Source of the DNA: SB15 sp964639245 | Lineage (GTDB): Bacteria; Chloroflexota; Anaerolineae; Aggregatilineales; J027 | Direction of reading: 5' to 3' | Assembly: GCA_964639245.1 (NCBI GenBank) | Contig: CAZXCU010000006.1 | Coordinates: 186,001-250,000 of the forward strand | DNA length: 64,000 nucleotides | Part shown: piece after piece, positions 34,134-43,418 of the stretch | Layout: the number at the start of each line of letters is the position of its first letter | Position numbering within the stretch: position 1 is the stretch's first letter | Program-made: the position numbers and the translations under genes | Notes under the pieces: generated by a model | What the model was told of the DNA's origin: nothing | What the model saw: only the letters and a program-made list of their open reading frames with translations | Database searches by the model: none

Positions 34134-35351
34134 ATGCCCGTCTATCCACTTCACACACTGCAAACTTTTGCGCTTGCCGCACAGGGGTTGGCTGTAAAAA
34201 CTGACCCCACCCCCGACTCGATTTATCAACTGGTGGAAAATGTGGGGGCGGTGCAAATTGATACGCTACAAATGGTTCATCGCAGCCAGTATTTATTTTT
34301 ATGGAGTAGATTTGGCAACTATGACCCCGCGCTCTTTGACCGTTTAACTTTTGAAGACCGCCGTTTGTTTGAATATTGGTGGCACGCGGCGTGCATCATC
34401 CCCATGTCTGAATATCGGTATCGCCTGCCCAAAATGAACACCTATAAAAATAGCAATTCGGAATGGTATCAGAATTTTTATCATCAGCCAGAAACTGTCG
34501 CCATGACCGAAAAAATCTTGGGCTATATTCAAGCAAATGGGGCGGTGCGTACATCCGATTTTGAATCTGACGGGGCAAAACGTGGCAGTTGGTGGGATTG
34601 GAAACCCTCCAAACGAGTCCTAGAACATCTCTACAACACCGGCGATTTGATGATTGCCAATCGTGTCAAATTTCAGCGCGTTTATGATTTAAAAGAGCGC
34701 GTGCTGCCCGATTGGGTAGATACCACGTTGCCTACCGAAGCTGAAACCCAACAGCATCTCTTAGCAATCTCCCTCAAGGCATTGGGGGTGGCTTTTCCAA
34801 CCCAAATTACGCTCTATTCCTATATGACAAATGCCCGTCCTTCGGTGCAAGCATTGGTCAAAGCAGGTGTTTTTGTAGAAATTCAAGGGATATTGCAGGA
34901 TGGCAAAACACATACCTTACTGGTGCATCGGGATCACTTGGAAAAATTGGAGCAAGTTGCTGAGGGTGCGGTCAAAGCGGAACATACGACCTTTTTAACC
35001 CCGTTCGACAGCCTTTTTTGGGGCAGAAACCGCGATCAACAGCTCTGGAATTTTGAGCAAGTCTTAGAAGCCTACAAACCTGCCCCCACGCGCATCTGGG
35101 GCTATTTTTGCTTGCCGATTTTGCACAAAAATCGGTTGGTGGGACGTTTTGACCCCAAACTTGACCGCAAAAAAGGCGAACTGATTTTACGAGCTTTGTA
35201 TCTTGAACCATCGGTTGTGCTGGAAGATGAACTGGTGACCGCTATTGCCTCCGCAATGCGTGATTTTATGAAATTTCACAATGCCACGATTTTGACTATT
35301 GAAACCAGCACACCGCCTGAATTTGGGCAGAAATTGGAACGATTGTTATAG
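34134..35351 (+). CDS. AlkX/YcaQ-family DNA glycosylase
   Basis: A 405-residue winged-helix protein of the YcaQ/AlkX branch, which unhooks DNA interstrand crosslinks in E. coli. The branch motif QID is at residues 41-43 (GAVQIDTLQMVHRSQYL), followed by WSRFG and WWHAACIIPM. C-terminal beta-barrel blocks (FLTPFDSLFWGRNRD, GYFCLPILHKNRLVGRFDPK) match the family. Together with the AlkZ-type protein at 16561-17616, the window carries both major branches of this glycosylase superfamily. GGGAG lies eight bases before the ATG. Its stop overlaps that of convergent asnB. Confidence 0.88.
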   Translation: MPVYPLHTLQTFALAAQGLAVKTDPTPDSIYQLVENVGAVQIDTLQMVHRSQYLFLWSRFGNYDPALFDRLTFEDRRLFEYWWHAACIIPMSEYRYRLPKMNTYKNSNSEWYQNFYHQPETVAMTEKILGYIQANGAVRTSDFESDGAKRGSWWDWKPSKRVLEHLYNTGDLMIANRVKFQRVYDLKERVLPDWVDTTLPTEAETQQHLLAISLKALGVAFPTQITLYSYMTNARPSVQALVKAGVFVEIQGILQDGKTHTLLVHRDHLEKLEQVAEGAVKAEHTTFLTPFDSLFWGRNRDQQLWNFEQVLEAYKPAPTRIWGYFCLPILHKNRLVGRFDPKLDRKKGELILRALYLEPSVVLEDELVTAIASAMRDFMKFHNATILTIETSTPPEFGQKLERLL

Positions 35352-37196
35352 ATATGCCCTGCACCATAATTCAAACATGAGCAGCGACCACAACTGCTGG
35401 GTAAGTACCCGATAGGGTTTTTCCTGCTGCTGGATATATTTTTCCATCTGTGTAGTATTCAAAATACCGCGCTGTTGGGTTTGTTTGTCCAGCAGAATTT
35501 CCCGCAGAAAATCGCCATAGCCATCGCTGAACCAATGCTCTAACGGCACGCCAAAGCCCATTTTAGGCCGATTGAGAACGGTTTCAGGCACAAAGCCACG
35601 AATAGCGTCTTTGAGAATCTTTTTACCCATCCGCCATTCATGCGGCAGTGTTCCGACAAAATCGACCAGTTGATGATCGAGCAACGGGGCGCGAACTTCC
35701 AGCGAATTGAGCATACTAGCACGGTCAACTTTTACCAGTACAGTGCTGGTCATATACAGTTCAAAATCCGCTAACTGCAAACGACTGAGGAGAGGCATCG
35801 TTGGAAATTCACGCATCCGTTGGGTATAAAGCGAACGGGCAGTGTGGATTTTTGAGTGGGGCAGCAGTTCCGCTAGGTCATGCGCCTCAAACATTTGGTT
35901 CATTCGCTCGTAGCGCGATTCCAAATCGGTAGCAATCAGGCGCAAGGTGGGACGAAGTTTATACCCTGTGGGCAGCGGGTCTAACCAACTGCCGAGCAGC
36001 ATTTGACGAAGTTTTAAGGGAACACGATGCACAAGTTCGGTTAAGCGGAGGAATTTCACATAGCGCGAATAACCCGCGAACACTTCATCCCCGCCATCTC
36101 CGGCAAGCGCTACCGTAACATGTTCCCGCGCCATTTTGCACACATAATAGGTAGGCAGAGCGGAAATATCCGCGAGGGGTTCATCATACTGCCAAGCCAG
36201 TTTGGGCAAAATATCACGGATATTTTCGGGTTCAACCAGCAAATCTTGATGGTCTGTGCCACAAAAATCGGCAACCTCCCGTGCATAAGCCCGTTCATCG
36301 TAGCTGGCGGTGCTGAAGCCAATCGAATAGGTTTTGACTGCCCCACTTGCATTGCGGCTCATCATCGCCACCACCGCACTCGAATCGACCCCGCCACTCA
36401 GCAGCGCTCCCAATGGCACATCCGCAATCATCCGCAGGCGCACTGATTCTTCAAGCAGTTCGCGCACCCGCACCACGGCATCTTCATAGCGGATATTTTT
36501 AAGTTGGTTTTCCGCCAGCGACCAGCGCCAATAGCGTTGAATTTGTACACGACCCTGTAAATCACAGGTCAAAAAGTGACCCGGTGGTAATTTTTTGATG
36601 TGTTTAAAAATCGTCAGTGGGTCAGGGATGGAGGTATAGGTTAGATAATCAGTGAGGGCTTGCTCATCCAGTTCACGCGGCAAAAAATCAATTTGCAGCA
36701 GGGCTTTAATTTCAGACGCAAAAAATAATCCCTGCGGAAGATGGGCATAATAAAGCGGTTTTTTACCGGCTCGATCGCGGGCAAGGAGCAGTCGTTGTTG
36801 TTCCGCATCCCAGACCGCCAGCGCAAACATGCCGCGTAAATGGGTCACAATGTCATTCCCGTAGCTGCTATACCCATGAACAATCACTTCGGTATCACTA
36901 TCGGTACGGAAACGGTGTCCGCGTAGTTCTAAAATTTGCCGCAGGTGCTGATAGTTATAAATTTCGCCATTATTCAACACCCACACCGATTCAGATGCGT
37001 TGGACATAGGCTGCGACCCGCCCGCAAGGTCAATGATGCTGAGGCGACGCTGACCAAACGCCACATGCGAATCGTAAAACTCGCCGACATCATCTGGCCC
37101 ACGATGCGCCATAACATCGCGCATCTGACGAATCAGCCCATTGTGTAAAAAAGGCGCGTTCGCTTCAAAAGATAAAATACCTGCTATGCCACACAT
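35346..37196 (-). CDS. asnB: Asparagine synthase (glutamine-hydrolysing)
   Basis: A 616-residue enzyme converting aspartate, glutamine and ATP to asparagine and glutamate. The N-terminal class II glutaminase begins MCGIAGIL with C2 as nucleophile, and RHGPDD-like RGPDD and NGEIYNY loops line the site. The synthetase half has the PP-loop in LSGGVDSSAVV and later ALAGDGGDEVFAGYSRY. The gene starts three bases after the toxin gene stop, so it shares a transcript with the toxin-antitoxin pair and possibly the galE unit. Relatives in polysaccharide clusters can amidate sugars or peptides, so the exact product is uncertain. Confidence 0.92.
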   Translation of the reverse strand: MCGIAGILSFEANAPFLHNGLIRQMRDVMAHRGPDDVGEFYDSHVAFGQRRLSIIDLAGGSQPMSNASESVWVLNNGEIYNYQHLRQILELRGHRFRTDSDTEVIVHGYSSYGNDIVTHLRGMFALAVWDAEQQRLLLARDRAGKKPLYYAHLPQGLFFASEIKALLQIDFLPRELDEQALTDYLTYTSIPDPLTIFKHIKKLPPGHFLTCDLQGRVQIQRYWRWSLAENQLKNIRYEDAVVRVRELLEESVRLRMIADVPLGALLSGGVDSSAVVAMMSRNASGAVKTYSIGFSTASYDERAYAREVADFCGTDHQDLLVEPENIRDILPKLAWQYDEPLADISALPTYYVCKMAREHVTVALAGDGGDEVFAGYSRYVKFLRLTELVHRVPLKLRQMLLGSWLDPLPTGYKLRPTLRLIATDLESRYERMNQMFEAHDLAELLPHSKIHTARSLYTQRMREFPTMPLLSRLQLADFELYMTSTVLVKVDRASMLNSLEVRAPLLDHQLVDFVGTLPHEWRMGKKILKDAIRGFVPETVLNRPKMGFGVPLEHWFSDGYGDFLREILLDKQTQQRGILNTTQMEKYIQQQEKPYRVLTQQLWSLLMFELWCRAYL

Positions 37197-37199
37197 AAT

Positions 37200-37613
37200 T
37201 TATGGAAGAATCGTTAAATAATCACAATGGCGCGGACGAAAAACCGAAAAATCTCGATGGTCGAGGGTGTAGATTTGGGTGATGCCTAGACGTTCTGAAA
37301 GTGCCATCAGAGAGGTGTCCACAAAATCAAATTGAACATCTTGGTATTCCAGCATAATTTCTGTCATCCGTGACAGATCTTCTGGTGTTAGTGTTTCGAT
37401 TTTGAAAGCACTTGTTTGTAACAAGCGAAAAGATTTAACTGCTTCTGTATAGTTCACCCTCTGGGTAATCATGTAGAAAAGTTCGGGCAGGATAGCCGCA
37501 GAGAGAATGCGAGTCGTTTTCAAGTTCTGCATTGCTTCACGGGCTTTGATATGATTCACGTCTTTAGGAAAACTCAACGCCACCAGCATATTGGTATCAA
37601 TCAGAACTGCCAT
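37200..37613 (-). CDS. PIN-domain toxin (VapC-like)
   Basis: A 137-residue single PIN domain. Acidic residues of the metal site are visible at D6 (LIDTN), E44 (LPELFYM), D96/D99 (FDFVDTSLMAL) and the final D118 region. The length and N-terminal pattern are those of VapC ribonuclease toxins. The start overlaps the upstream antitoxin-like gene by 17 bases and asnB follows three bases after the stop. Activity and target RNA are unknown. Confidence 0.82.
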   Translation of the reverse strand: MAVLIDTNMLVALSFPKDVNHIKAREAMQNLKTTRILSAAILPELFYMITQRVNYTEAVKSFRLLQTSAFKIETLTPEDLSRMTEIMLEYQDVQFDFVDTSLMALSERLGITQIYTLDHRDFSVFRPRHCDYLTILP

Positions 37614-38049
37614 ATTTATCCTGATAGTATTTTTCTACGGTTTCATTGACCCGTATAGACGCATCGGTAATGTCACTTTCCGTAAATAATCCCACAAATG
37701 CCTCTAGGGGGTCGGCTTCAATTTCAATTATTCCCTGTTCTGATTTAAAGCGGGGTACACCATCATCAATCAACCAGAACTGCTCATCCAATTCAGCATC
37801 ACTCAGCGTTAAACGTTCGTAATCTTGGTGTTCTAACCAATATTGACGACACAAAGCATACAATTTTTGGCGTGTTTCCGATTCAGGATTCCGTAGAACA
37901 GAATGAATATGCTGTTCAATCGCGGCTAATTCGGTTTGTGAAGGAATGTTGAGAGCGTCAAGAATGACGGCTTCAATAGATTGTCCCAATTTTTCTGAGC
38001 GTGCCTGCAATTTCTGGTAGGTTTCATTGCTTATATGAATTGCAACCAT
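37597..38049 (-). CDS. Antitoxin-like protein
   Basis: A 150-residue protein overlapping the VapC-like gene in typical antitoxin-before-toxin order. The N-terminus MVAIHISNETYQKLQARSEK is compatible with a ribbon-helix-helix fold, and the C-terminal DPLEAFVGLF and DITDASIRVNETVEKYYQDKYG resemble toxin-binding tails. It is longer than most antitoxins (about 70-100 residues), with a middle region (55-105) of unknown purpose, so a fusion is possible. GGAGG lies about ten bases before the ATG. A TATAAT and tandem repeats lie upstream. Confidence 0.68.
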   Translation of the reverse strand: MVAIHISNETYQKLQARSEKLGQSIEAVILDALNIPSQTELAAIEQHIHSVLRNPESETRQKLYALCRQYWLEHQDYERLTLSDAELDEQFWLIDDGVPRFKSEQGIIEIEADPLEAFVGLFTESDITDASIRVNETVEKYYQDKYGSSD

Positions 38050-38073
38050 CTTTTAACGCCTCCGCTTTTTCTT

Positions 38074-38099
38074 ATTATAACGGGAATGGATGAATGGAT
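38074..38099 (-). promoter_or_regulatory. Promoter and possible operator of the toxin-antitoxin pair
   Basis: On the minus strand a perfect TATAAT (38074-38079) is preceded by two abutting copies of ATCCATTC (38092-38099 and 38084-38091). Direct repeats next to the -10 box fit autoregulation by a dimeric antitoxin, but this is inference. Confidence 0.5.
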
Positions 38100-38108
38100 G
38101 CGGTTTGG

Positions 38109-39248
38109 TCAGGCACGCATGACCTGTTCGTAGACTGCCAGTGTTTCTTGTGCTGTTTTGCGCCAGCTAAAAAGGGTAGCACGCCCCCGTCCAGCGTTGG
38201 CAAGATGCTGGCGAACATCCTCCTGCACAAGCGTTGCCAGAATCGCCCCGCCCATTTCTCGTGCATCTTTAGGCTTAACCAGATAGGCTGCTTCCCCCAC
38301 TACCTCAGGAATAGAGGAAATATTGGAAGCCACGACCGGCGTACCACAGGCCATCGCTTCTAACGGTGGGAGGCCGAATCCTTCATACAAACTGGGAAAA
38401 ATCATGACTTTTGCTAGCCGATAGAGGGAGGGTTTGTCGTCTTCTTCAATTTCACCTGCCCACACCAGATATTTTTCGATGTTAAGTTCTCTCGCATAGG
38501 TTTTTAAATCGGGGAAAAGGGGTGTTCCCCACCGGGGCGGTTGTTTGCCTGTCAAGACAAGTGGAACATCCACCCCCAGCGCTTGCCCGGCATACGTCCA
38601 CGCTAGCAAGAGGGTATTCACATTTTTTCGCAGGTCATATCCGCCTAAATAAAGGGCAAATTCATCCGGCAGGTTGTATTTTTGCCGCACCGCTTCATCA
38701 TATTCAGCAGCAATCGGCGTGAATTTCTCATCGGCGGCAAGGTAGGTAAAAGTGATTTTTTCGGCAGGAAGTTGCAGATATTGGAGAATATCTTGCTTGC
38801 TGGCTTCTGAGAGCGTAATGATATGCCCCGCCCCTTTCGCTCCGGCAACTGCCAGACTGATATAAATTTTGTTGAACCACCCGCCGCTATACTCAGGAAT
38901 CGCAAGCGGAATCACATCCAGTACCGAAACAACCAAGCGGGCAGGGCTGCTCAACGGCGCTCCCCAGTAAGGCACATGGGCAATTTCCGCCTCAAGTTTT
39001 TTCACGGCATATGGATAGCTACGCTGTTCAAACCAGACTTTGCCGACCTTCCCGCCAATGGGGGTTTTGGCGTAAATAACCTCAACCGAAGGCGGTACAG
39101 CCTCCGGTTGTTGAATATGGGTGGGCAAAATCAATGACAAACGCGGCGCATTGTTCAGCTTTGTCAGATTCTTGACAAGATTACGAACATACTGCCCACT
39201 CCCTGTCAGAGGTTGATCCCAAAACCAGCCGTTGAGCGCAACGTGCAT
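38109..39248 (-). CDS. Glycosyltransferase family 4 protein
   Basis: A 379-residue GT-B glycosyltransferase. The N-terminal domain starts MHVALNGWFWDQPLTGSGQYVRN and the C-terminal domain has the conserved SLYEGFGLPPLEAMACGTPVV and the SSIPEVVGEAAYLVKP donor-binding blocks. It shares its ATG with the galE stop (TAATG), so it is translated together with galE and probably builds a galactose- or glucose-containing glycan. Donor and acceptor are unknown. Confidence 0.9.
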   Translation of the reverse strand: MHVALNGWFWDQPLTGSGQYVRNLVKNLTKLNNAPRLSLILPTHIQQPEAVPPSVEVIYAKTPIGGKVGKVWFEQRSYPYAVKKLEAEIAHVPYWGAPLSSPARLVVSVLDVIPLAIPEYSGGWFNKIYISLAVAGAKGAGHIITLSEASKQDILQYLQLPAEKITFTYLAADEKFTPIAAEYDEAVRQKYNLPDEFALYLGGYDLRKNVNTLLLAWTYAGQALGVDVPLVLTGKQPPRWGTPLFPDLKTYARELNIEKYLVWAGEIEEDDKPSLYRLAKVMIFPSLYEGFGLPPLEAMACGTPVVASNISSIPEVVGEAAYLVKPKDAREMGGAILATLVQEDVRQHLANAGRGRATLFSWRKTAQETLAVYEQVMRA

Positions 39249-40240
39249 TAGTGATCCTCATATCCGTTGGGGTGAGCGCTGTGCCATGCCCATGCCGATT
39301 GGAGAATATCGTGCAACGCTGGATACTGCGGAGACCAGCCGAGTTCCTGTTTAATTTTTTCTGAGGATGCCACCAGACTCGGCGCGTCACCCGGACGACG
39401 CGGCATTTCCTGCGTGGGAATCGGATGACCTGTCACGGTACGGGCAGCGGCGATGACTTCACGCACGCTGTAGCCATGCCCATTTCCTAAATTATAGGTC
39501 ATGGCGGGACGATCCGATTCAACGGCTAACACATGTGCCTGTGCCAGATCGTTAATATGAATATAATCGCGTACACAGGTTCCGTCCGAGGTGGGATAAT
39601 CTGTACCAAAAATCGAAATCGAGTCGCGTTTGCCAAGTGGGACATGCAGGGTTAGCGGAATCAGGTGGGTTTCGGGGGTATGGTCTTCACCGCGAATCGC
39701 TTGTCCATTCGAATCGAGCATTGCACCACACGCATTAAAATAGCGCAGCACTGCATAATTTAACCCGCATAATTGATGATACCAGCGAATCATCCGTTCA
39801 ATCATGAGCTTGGTTTCGCCGTACAGATTGTTTGGCCCAATGGGGTCATCTTCTTTGAGGGGGGTATCCTGTCCAGCAAAAACCGCCGCTGTGGAGGAAA
39901 AGACCAGCTTTTTCACACCGTATTGAGCGATTTTTTCTAATAATACACTGGAATTAACCATATTGGCGTGAATGTAGCGGGCGGGCTGCTGCATACTTTC
40001 GCCTGCTTCAATCAATGCTGCAAAATGAATCACTGCGTCAAAGGCCGTGTTTTGAAATAGGCTATCTAAGGTAGCTGAATTGCCAATATCCCCGTGAACA
40101 AAGCCTGCTTCGGCAGGGACAGCCGCCCGATGTCCACGATATAAATTATCAAAGACGGTGACTTCATGACCTGCCTTGAGCAAATGGGCGGTGGTAGCTG
40201 AACCAATATAACCAGCCCCGCCCGTCACTAAAATTCGCAT
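39248..40240 (-). CDS. galE: UDP-glucose 4-epimerase
   Basis: A 330-residue NAD-dependent enzyme that interconverts UDP-glucose and UDP-galactose. The Rossmann motif GGAGYIGS is near the N-terminus (residues 8-15), the catalytic S/T and Y-x3-K are in FSSTAAVF and NLYGETKLMIERM, and the NPAGAM/FNACGA substrate loop is present. ATG at 40240 has GGAG nine bases upstream and gives the usual length; a nine-codon longer form lacks this site. It precedes a glycosyltransferase gene in the same unit. Confidence 0.93.
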   Translation of the reverse strand: MRILVTGGAGYIGSATTAHLLKAGHEVTVFDNLYRGHRAAVPAEAGFVHGDIGNSATLDSLFQNTAFDAVIHFAALIEAGESMQQPARYIHANMVNSSVLLEKIAQYGVKKLVFSSTAAVFAGQDTPLKEDDPIGPNNLYGETKLMIERMIRWYHQLCGLNYAVLRYFNACGAMLDSNGQAIRGEDHTPETHLIPLTLHVPLGKRDSISIFGTDYPTSDGTCVRDYIHINDLAQAHVLAVESDRPAMTYNLGNGHGYSVREVIAAARTVTGHPIPTQEMPRRPGDAPSLVASSEKIKQELGWSPQYPALHDILQSAWAWHSAHPNGYEDH

Positions 40241-40244
40241 GGTG

Positions 40245-40985
40245 TTACTCCGATAGGTAATTTTCAACCCAGAATTTCATTGCATCATACATTTGGGTTT
40301 CCACAGATTGAACCACTGCTTTTGGGACATAGTGCCAGAGTTCGAGTTCCATCCGTGTATCATTTTCTAAGATAGCACGCAACCCCAACTCGCCAATGTC
40401 GACCCGTGTTCCCAGCAAGGGGATCGTTTTGCTCTGACACACAGGGCAAATCTGGTGGGCGATTAAATCTCGCCATTCCGCCAGCCCAACATCCGAAATT
40501 TCTGGTATCCAGTGATGTGGCTGCGCGGCGTGTAATTGGTCATAAAAATTTTCGGGCCACTGCTGGTAATCGCGCCCATCCAGATAACACAACAGCACAT
40601 GTAGCATATTAAAGCGGACACGGCTGTCTGCCCAATCCTGTCGTTTGTAAAAATGTTGGTAGAGCATGGTTTCTGCCCATACCACATCCATTGCCAGATG
40701 TGCCGTGTAGCCCGCGATAAACGCCCGATGGCTGTTTTGGGCTGTTTTTAAATCGGGGTGCAGGGTGAGCATCGCGGTCACAGCATGGGGGATAATTTTT
40801 TCACTATATTCAAAAAAGTGAGTATCTGCTCGATTAATCCCACCCGAAACCCGTGCGTCTGGTGCGATATTACCGAGCAAAAATGCGCCCAAGTGCGTAT
40901 TTAAAAAATCCCGCTGTTCAAACGCAATCGAGTCATCTTGCAAAAAACGCGCTGCCGCGTGGAGGTGCATAAAAGGTGTTGGCAT
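40245..40985 (-). CDS. Zinc-dependent phospholipase C-like hypothetical protein
   Basis: A 246-residue protein starting MPTPFMHLHAAARFL, with GAFLLGNIAPDA, HFFEYSEKI and the histidine-rich AGYTAHLAMDVVWAETMLYQHFY. This pattern matches the zinc-dependent phospholipase C-like family (helical, several H/D metal ligands). Two cysteine motifs (CPVC) add a possible second metal site. ATG at 40985 (residue 4 of a longer version) matches the typical MPTPF start and sits seven bases after a TACAAT box, with no Shine-Dalgarno. It is four bases from galE. Confidence 0.65.
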   Translation of the reverse strand: MPTPFMHLHAAARFLQDDSIAFEQRDFLNTHLGAFLLGNIAPDARVSGGINRADTHFFEYSEKIIPHAVTAMLTLHPDLKTAQNSHRAFIAGYTAHLAMDVVWAETMLYQHFYKRQDWADSRVRFNMLHVLLCYLDGRDYQQWPENFYDQLHAAQPHHWIPEISDVGLAEWRDLIAHQICPVCQSKTIPLLGTRVDIGELGLRAILENDTRMELELWHYVPKAVVQSVETQMYDAMKFWVENYLSE

Positions 40986-40992
40986 GGAAGCC

Positions 40993-40998
40993 ATTGTA
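40993..40998 (-). promoter_or_regulatory. Leaderless promoter -10 box
   Basis: TACAAT on the minus strand lies exactly seven bases before the ATG at 40985. The same spacing is seen at 19555-19560 and a similar one at 26105-26110. Confidence 0.45.
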
Positions 40999-41087
40999 CC
41001 GCAAAAAATTTAGAGCTTATAGAGACTGATTGCCAAGCCTGGCGGACGTAAAACAGACAAGGAGATAAACTCCACGGTAAATAGCAT

Positions 41088-41117
41088 AAAAACGCGGGGA
41101 GGAAAAATCTCCCCGCG
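41088..41117 (-). terminator. Rho-independent terminator of the VIT/VWA gene
   Basis: CGCGGGGAG pairs perfectly with CTCCCCGCG around a seven-base loop and is followed by five T on the minus strand, just beyond the stop codon. Confidence 0.9.
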
Positions 41118-41127
41118 CCACACAACA

Positions 41128-43317
41128 TTAGAAGGGCGTAATTTCGTAGGCGTTCCCATCGATTACCACAATCAGATGGTCGCCCAGCGCGAGATAGTCA
41201 CCGATGTCCGGGTAGGTTTCGAGGAAGGCAAAATAGGCATCACTTAAGAATTCTACCCGTGTTAAGTCCATCGTGTCGGCTTCATACAGGCTGTCAATCC
41301 ATACTCCTTCGCGGAAGTAGAAGGTTTTATCCTGCACCACTTGCATCACGTCACCGGATGTTACAAAACCATCCACCCCGGTTTTATCAGCATCCATGGG
41401 AGACATTTCTCCACCCGCCGTCGGTGTAGCCAAAGCATAAGATTGCGGAGCTGCTGCGACTTCGGATTCTTCCATGGAGAAGGCTTCGTCCGCCGCGTTG
41501 ACTGCGCCTTCCCCGGTTGAAACATCATCCAATTCACCCACACTTTGCCCGACCTGATTCGAGGCATTTTCGCGCCCCTGCTGGCTGAAAATATCATTTT
41601 CTTCGATCAGGAAGGATGTATAGGGGGTAATGATGCCATAACGAATACTCAAGCGCACAATGCTATCGACCAATTCGGGATTTTCGCCATTCAAGCGGAT
41701 GCTGTTCAAGAGTGCGCCAATTTTACGGGTTGCCCACAAACGCGGAATCAATCCCTCACCGCCGGCATTTTCGCGGAATTCGAGATTGTCATAGACGAAG
41801 GTCTGTCGTTCGCCATTGACCTCACCAGACAGGGTAATCGTTCCCATGCCCTCATTCCGATAGCGGCCTGCGATAATGAACTGCGAACCCACAAATAAAT
41901 CTGGCAAAGGTTCAGAGGGGTACATATCTTCCAGTACCACATCCCCGCTTATTTCCATTTCGATATTCGTCATGACCGGGGCAGAAATTTTGTTGTAAAG
42001 GGTGGAAACTTCCTCATCAATCCGTTCAAACGGACGAACATACGCCCCCGCCCCCTGAAAGCGTTCATGCAGGCGGTCTAACAAAAAGGTATCGACATCA
42101 TCCCCCACCCCGAAGGTAAACAGGCGGACATTTTCGGGTGCGTTGATTTCCGCATTTTCAAGGATTTTATCCATGTCCGTTTCGCCTTCGGTGGGCAGCC
42201 CATCGGTCAAAAACAGCACCACCGTCTGACGATTTTCACCCGCATCTGCCATCGCAAAGGCTTCGGTCAAACCGCCGTTGATGTCTGTGCCGCCTTCTGC
42301 TTGCAGGGTATCAAGCCATTGTTTAGCGGCGGGAACTTCCCCGATTCCTTGTAAGCCGTTGCCATAGATGCGCCAGCCTGTACTGAACGATACCACATTA
42401 AAACGGTCTTCTGCGTTCAAATTTTCCAGCACATATTGCGTAGCGGCTTTGGCCTGTTCCCATTTTTCGCCAAACATTGAGCCGGATTGGTCAAGCACGA
42501 TAATCACATCACGCGGCTGAATTTCAATCTCACTCGCATCAATCGGCGGGGCAACCAGCAGTAGAAAAAAGCCATCTTCATTGGCACTTTCGCGGTAGGT
42601 TAGCAAATTGATATTGACGGTTTCGGCATCCAAGCCGTAATACAGCACAAAATCGCTGGCTTCGTACACATGGGTACGTTCATAGCCTGCCCGAAAATGT
42701 TTGTCGTCTTGGCGGCTAATGGCGACCTGATGCGACGGCGAATACACCGAACTAATCGCATCATTGGAGATGACCTCGACACTCACTGACAAGTTTTGGA
42801 CGGGTAATTTTGTCCATTGGTCGGTTTGCAGAGGATAGACATAGCGCACCAAGCCATTTTCCACCGGCAAAATATGGTTGTATTCAAGCTCAATTTTGAC
42901 TTCATCGCGGGCCGGAATGGGAAAAACACTGGCTTGAATCACATCCTGTCCAATGTAACGCAGCAGCGCAGGGTCACGCAATTGGCGCACAATTTCCTCA
43001 TAAATTTGTTTGGCCTCGTCCGCGTCCAGAATTTTGGCCTGAATCGGTTCACCATCCACAACCATGATTAAATCGGAAACCGCCGCGCCTTTCGGTAACG
43101 GGAAAATATAATGACCTTCGGCGGGACGGTCAGATTCGTTCACAAAAACCTGTTCAATCCGGGTCGTGGCGAGTTGATTATCAATGGTAACATTGACCCG
43201 ATGAGTCCGTAAATACACGTTGGAATCACTCACAGGAACGGTTTCTTGTGCGGCAGTTGGCATCATCCCAACCAGCATCAAAAGCAGTGCAAAAATTATC
43301 CATAGACCGCGTTTCAT
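41128..43317 (-). CDS. VIT and VWA domain secreted/surface protein
   Basis: A 729-residue protein with a Sec signal (residues 1-24, MKRGLWIIFALLLMLVG). A VIT domain (about 25-160; VNVTIDNQLATTRIEQVF, PLPKGAAVSDL) precedes a von Willebrand A domain (about 275-450) with the MIDAS motif DQSGS and TDGLP. Such proteins bind metal-dependent ligands, and the family is often extracellular. The C-terminal 250 residues lack a recognised domain. GGAGG lies eight bases before ATG 43317; the longer form is unlikely. It is divergent from groES. Confidence 0.88.
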   Translation of the reverse strand: MKRGLWIIFALLLMLVGMMPTAAQETVPVSDSNVYLRTHRVNVTIDNQLATTRIEQVFVNESDRPAEGHYIFPLPKGAAVSDLIMVVDGEPIQAKILDADEAKQIYEEIVRQLRDPALLRYIGQDVIQASVFPIPARDEVKIELEYNHILPVENGLVRYVYPLQTDQWTKLPVQNLSVSVEVISNDAISSVYSPSHQVAISRQDDKHFRAGYERTHVYEASDFVLYYGLDAETVNINLLTYRESANEDGFFLLLVAPPIDASEIEIQPRDVIIVLDQSGSMFGEKWEQAKAATQYVLENLNAEDRFNVVSFSTGWRIYGNGLQGIGEVPAAKQWLDTLQAEGGTDINGGLTEAFAMADAGENRQTVVLFLTDGLPTEGETDMDKILENAEINAPENVRLFTFGVGDDVDTFLLDRLHERFQGAGAYVRPFERIDEEVSTLYNKISAPVMTNIEMEISGDVVLEDMYPSEPLPDLFVGSQFIIAGRYRNEGMGTITLSGEVNGERQTFVYDNLEFRENAGGEGLIPRLWATRKIGALLNSIRLNGENPELVDSIVRLSIRYGIITPYTSFLIEENDIFSQQGRENASNQVGQSVGELDDVSTGEGAVNAADEAFSMEESEVAAAPQSYALATPTAGGEMSPMDADKTGVDGFVTSGDVMQVVQDKTFYFREGVWIDSLYEADTMDLTRVEFLSDAYFAFLETYPDIGDYLALGDHLIVVIDGNAYEITPF

Positions 43318-43418
43318 AAAAACCTCCAGAACTGTTGCTTGAAGGCTTAACGTCCCTGCTTGTGTAAAAGTTCCCTCTGTATCCATCCGGTAGGTCTCTA
43401 TCAGAAAAATCTAAGAAA

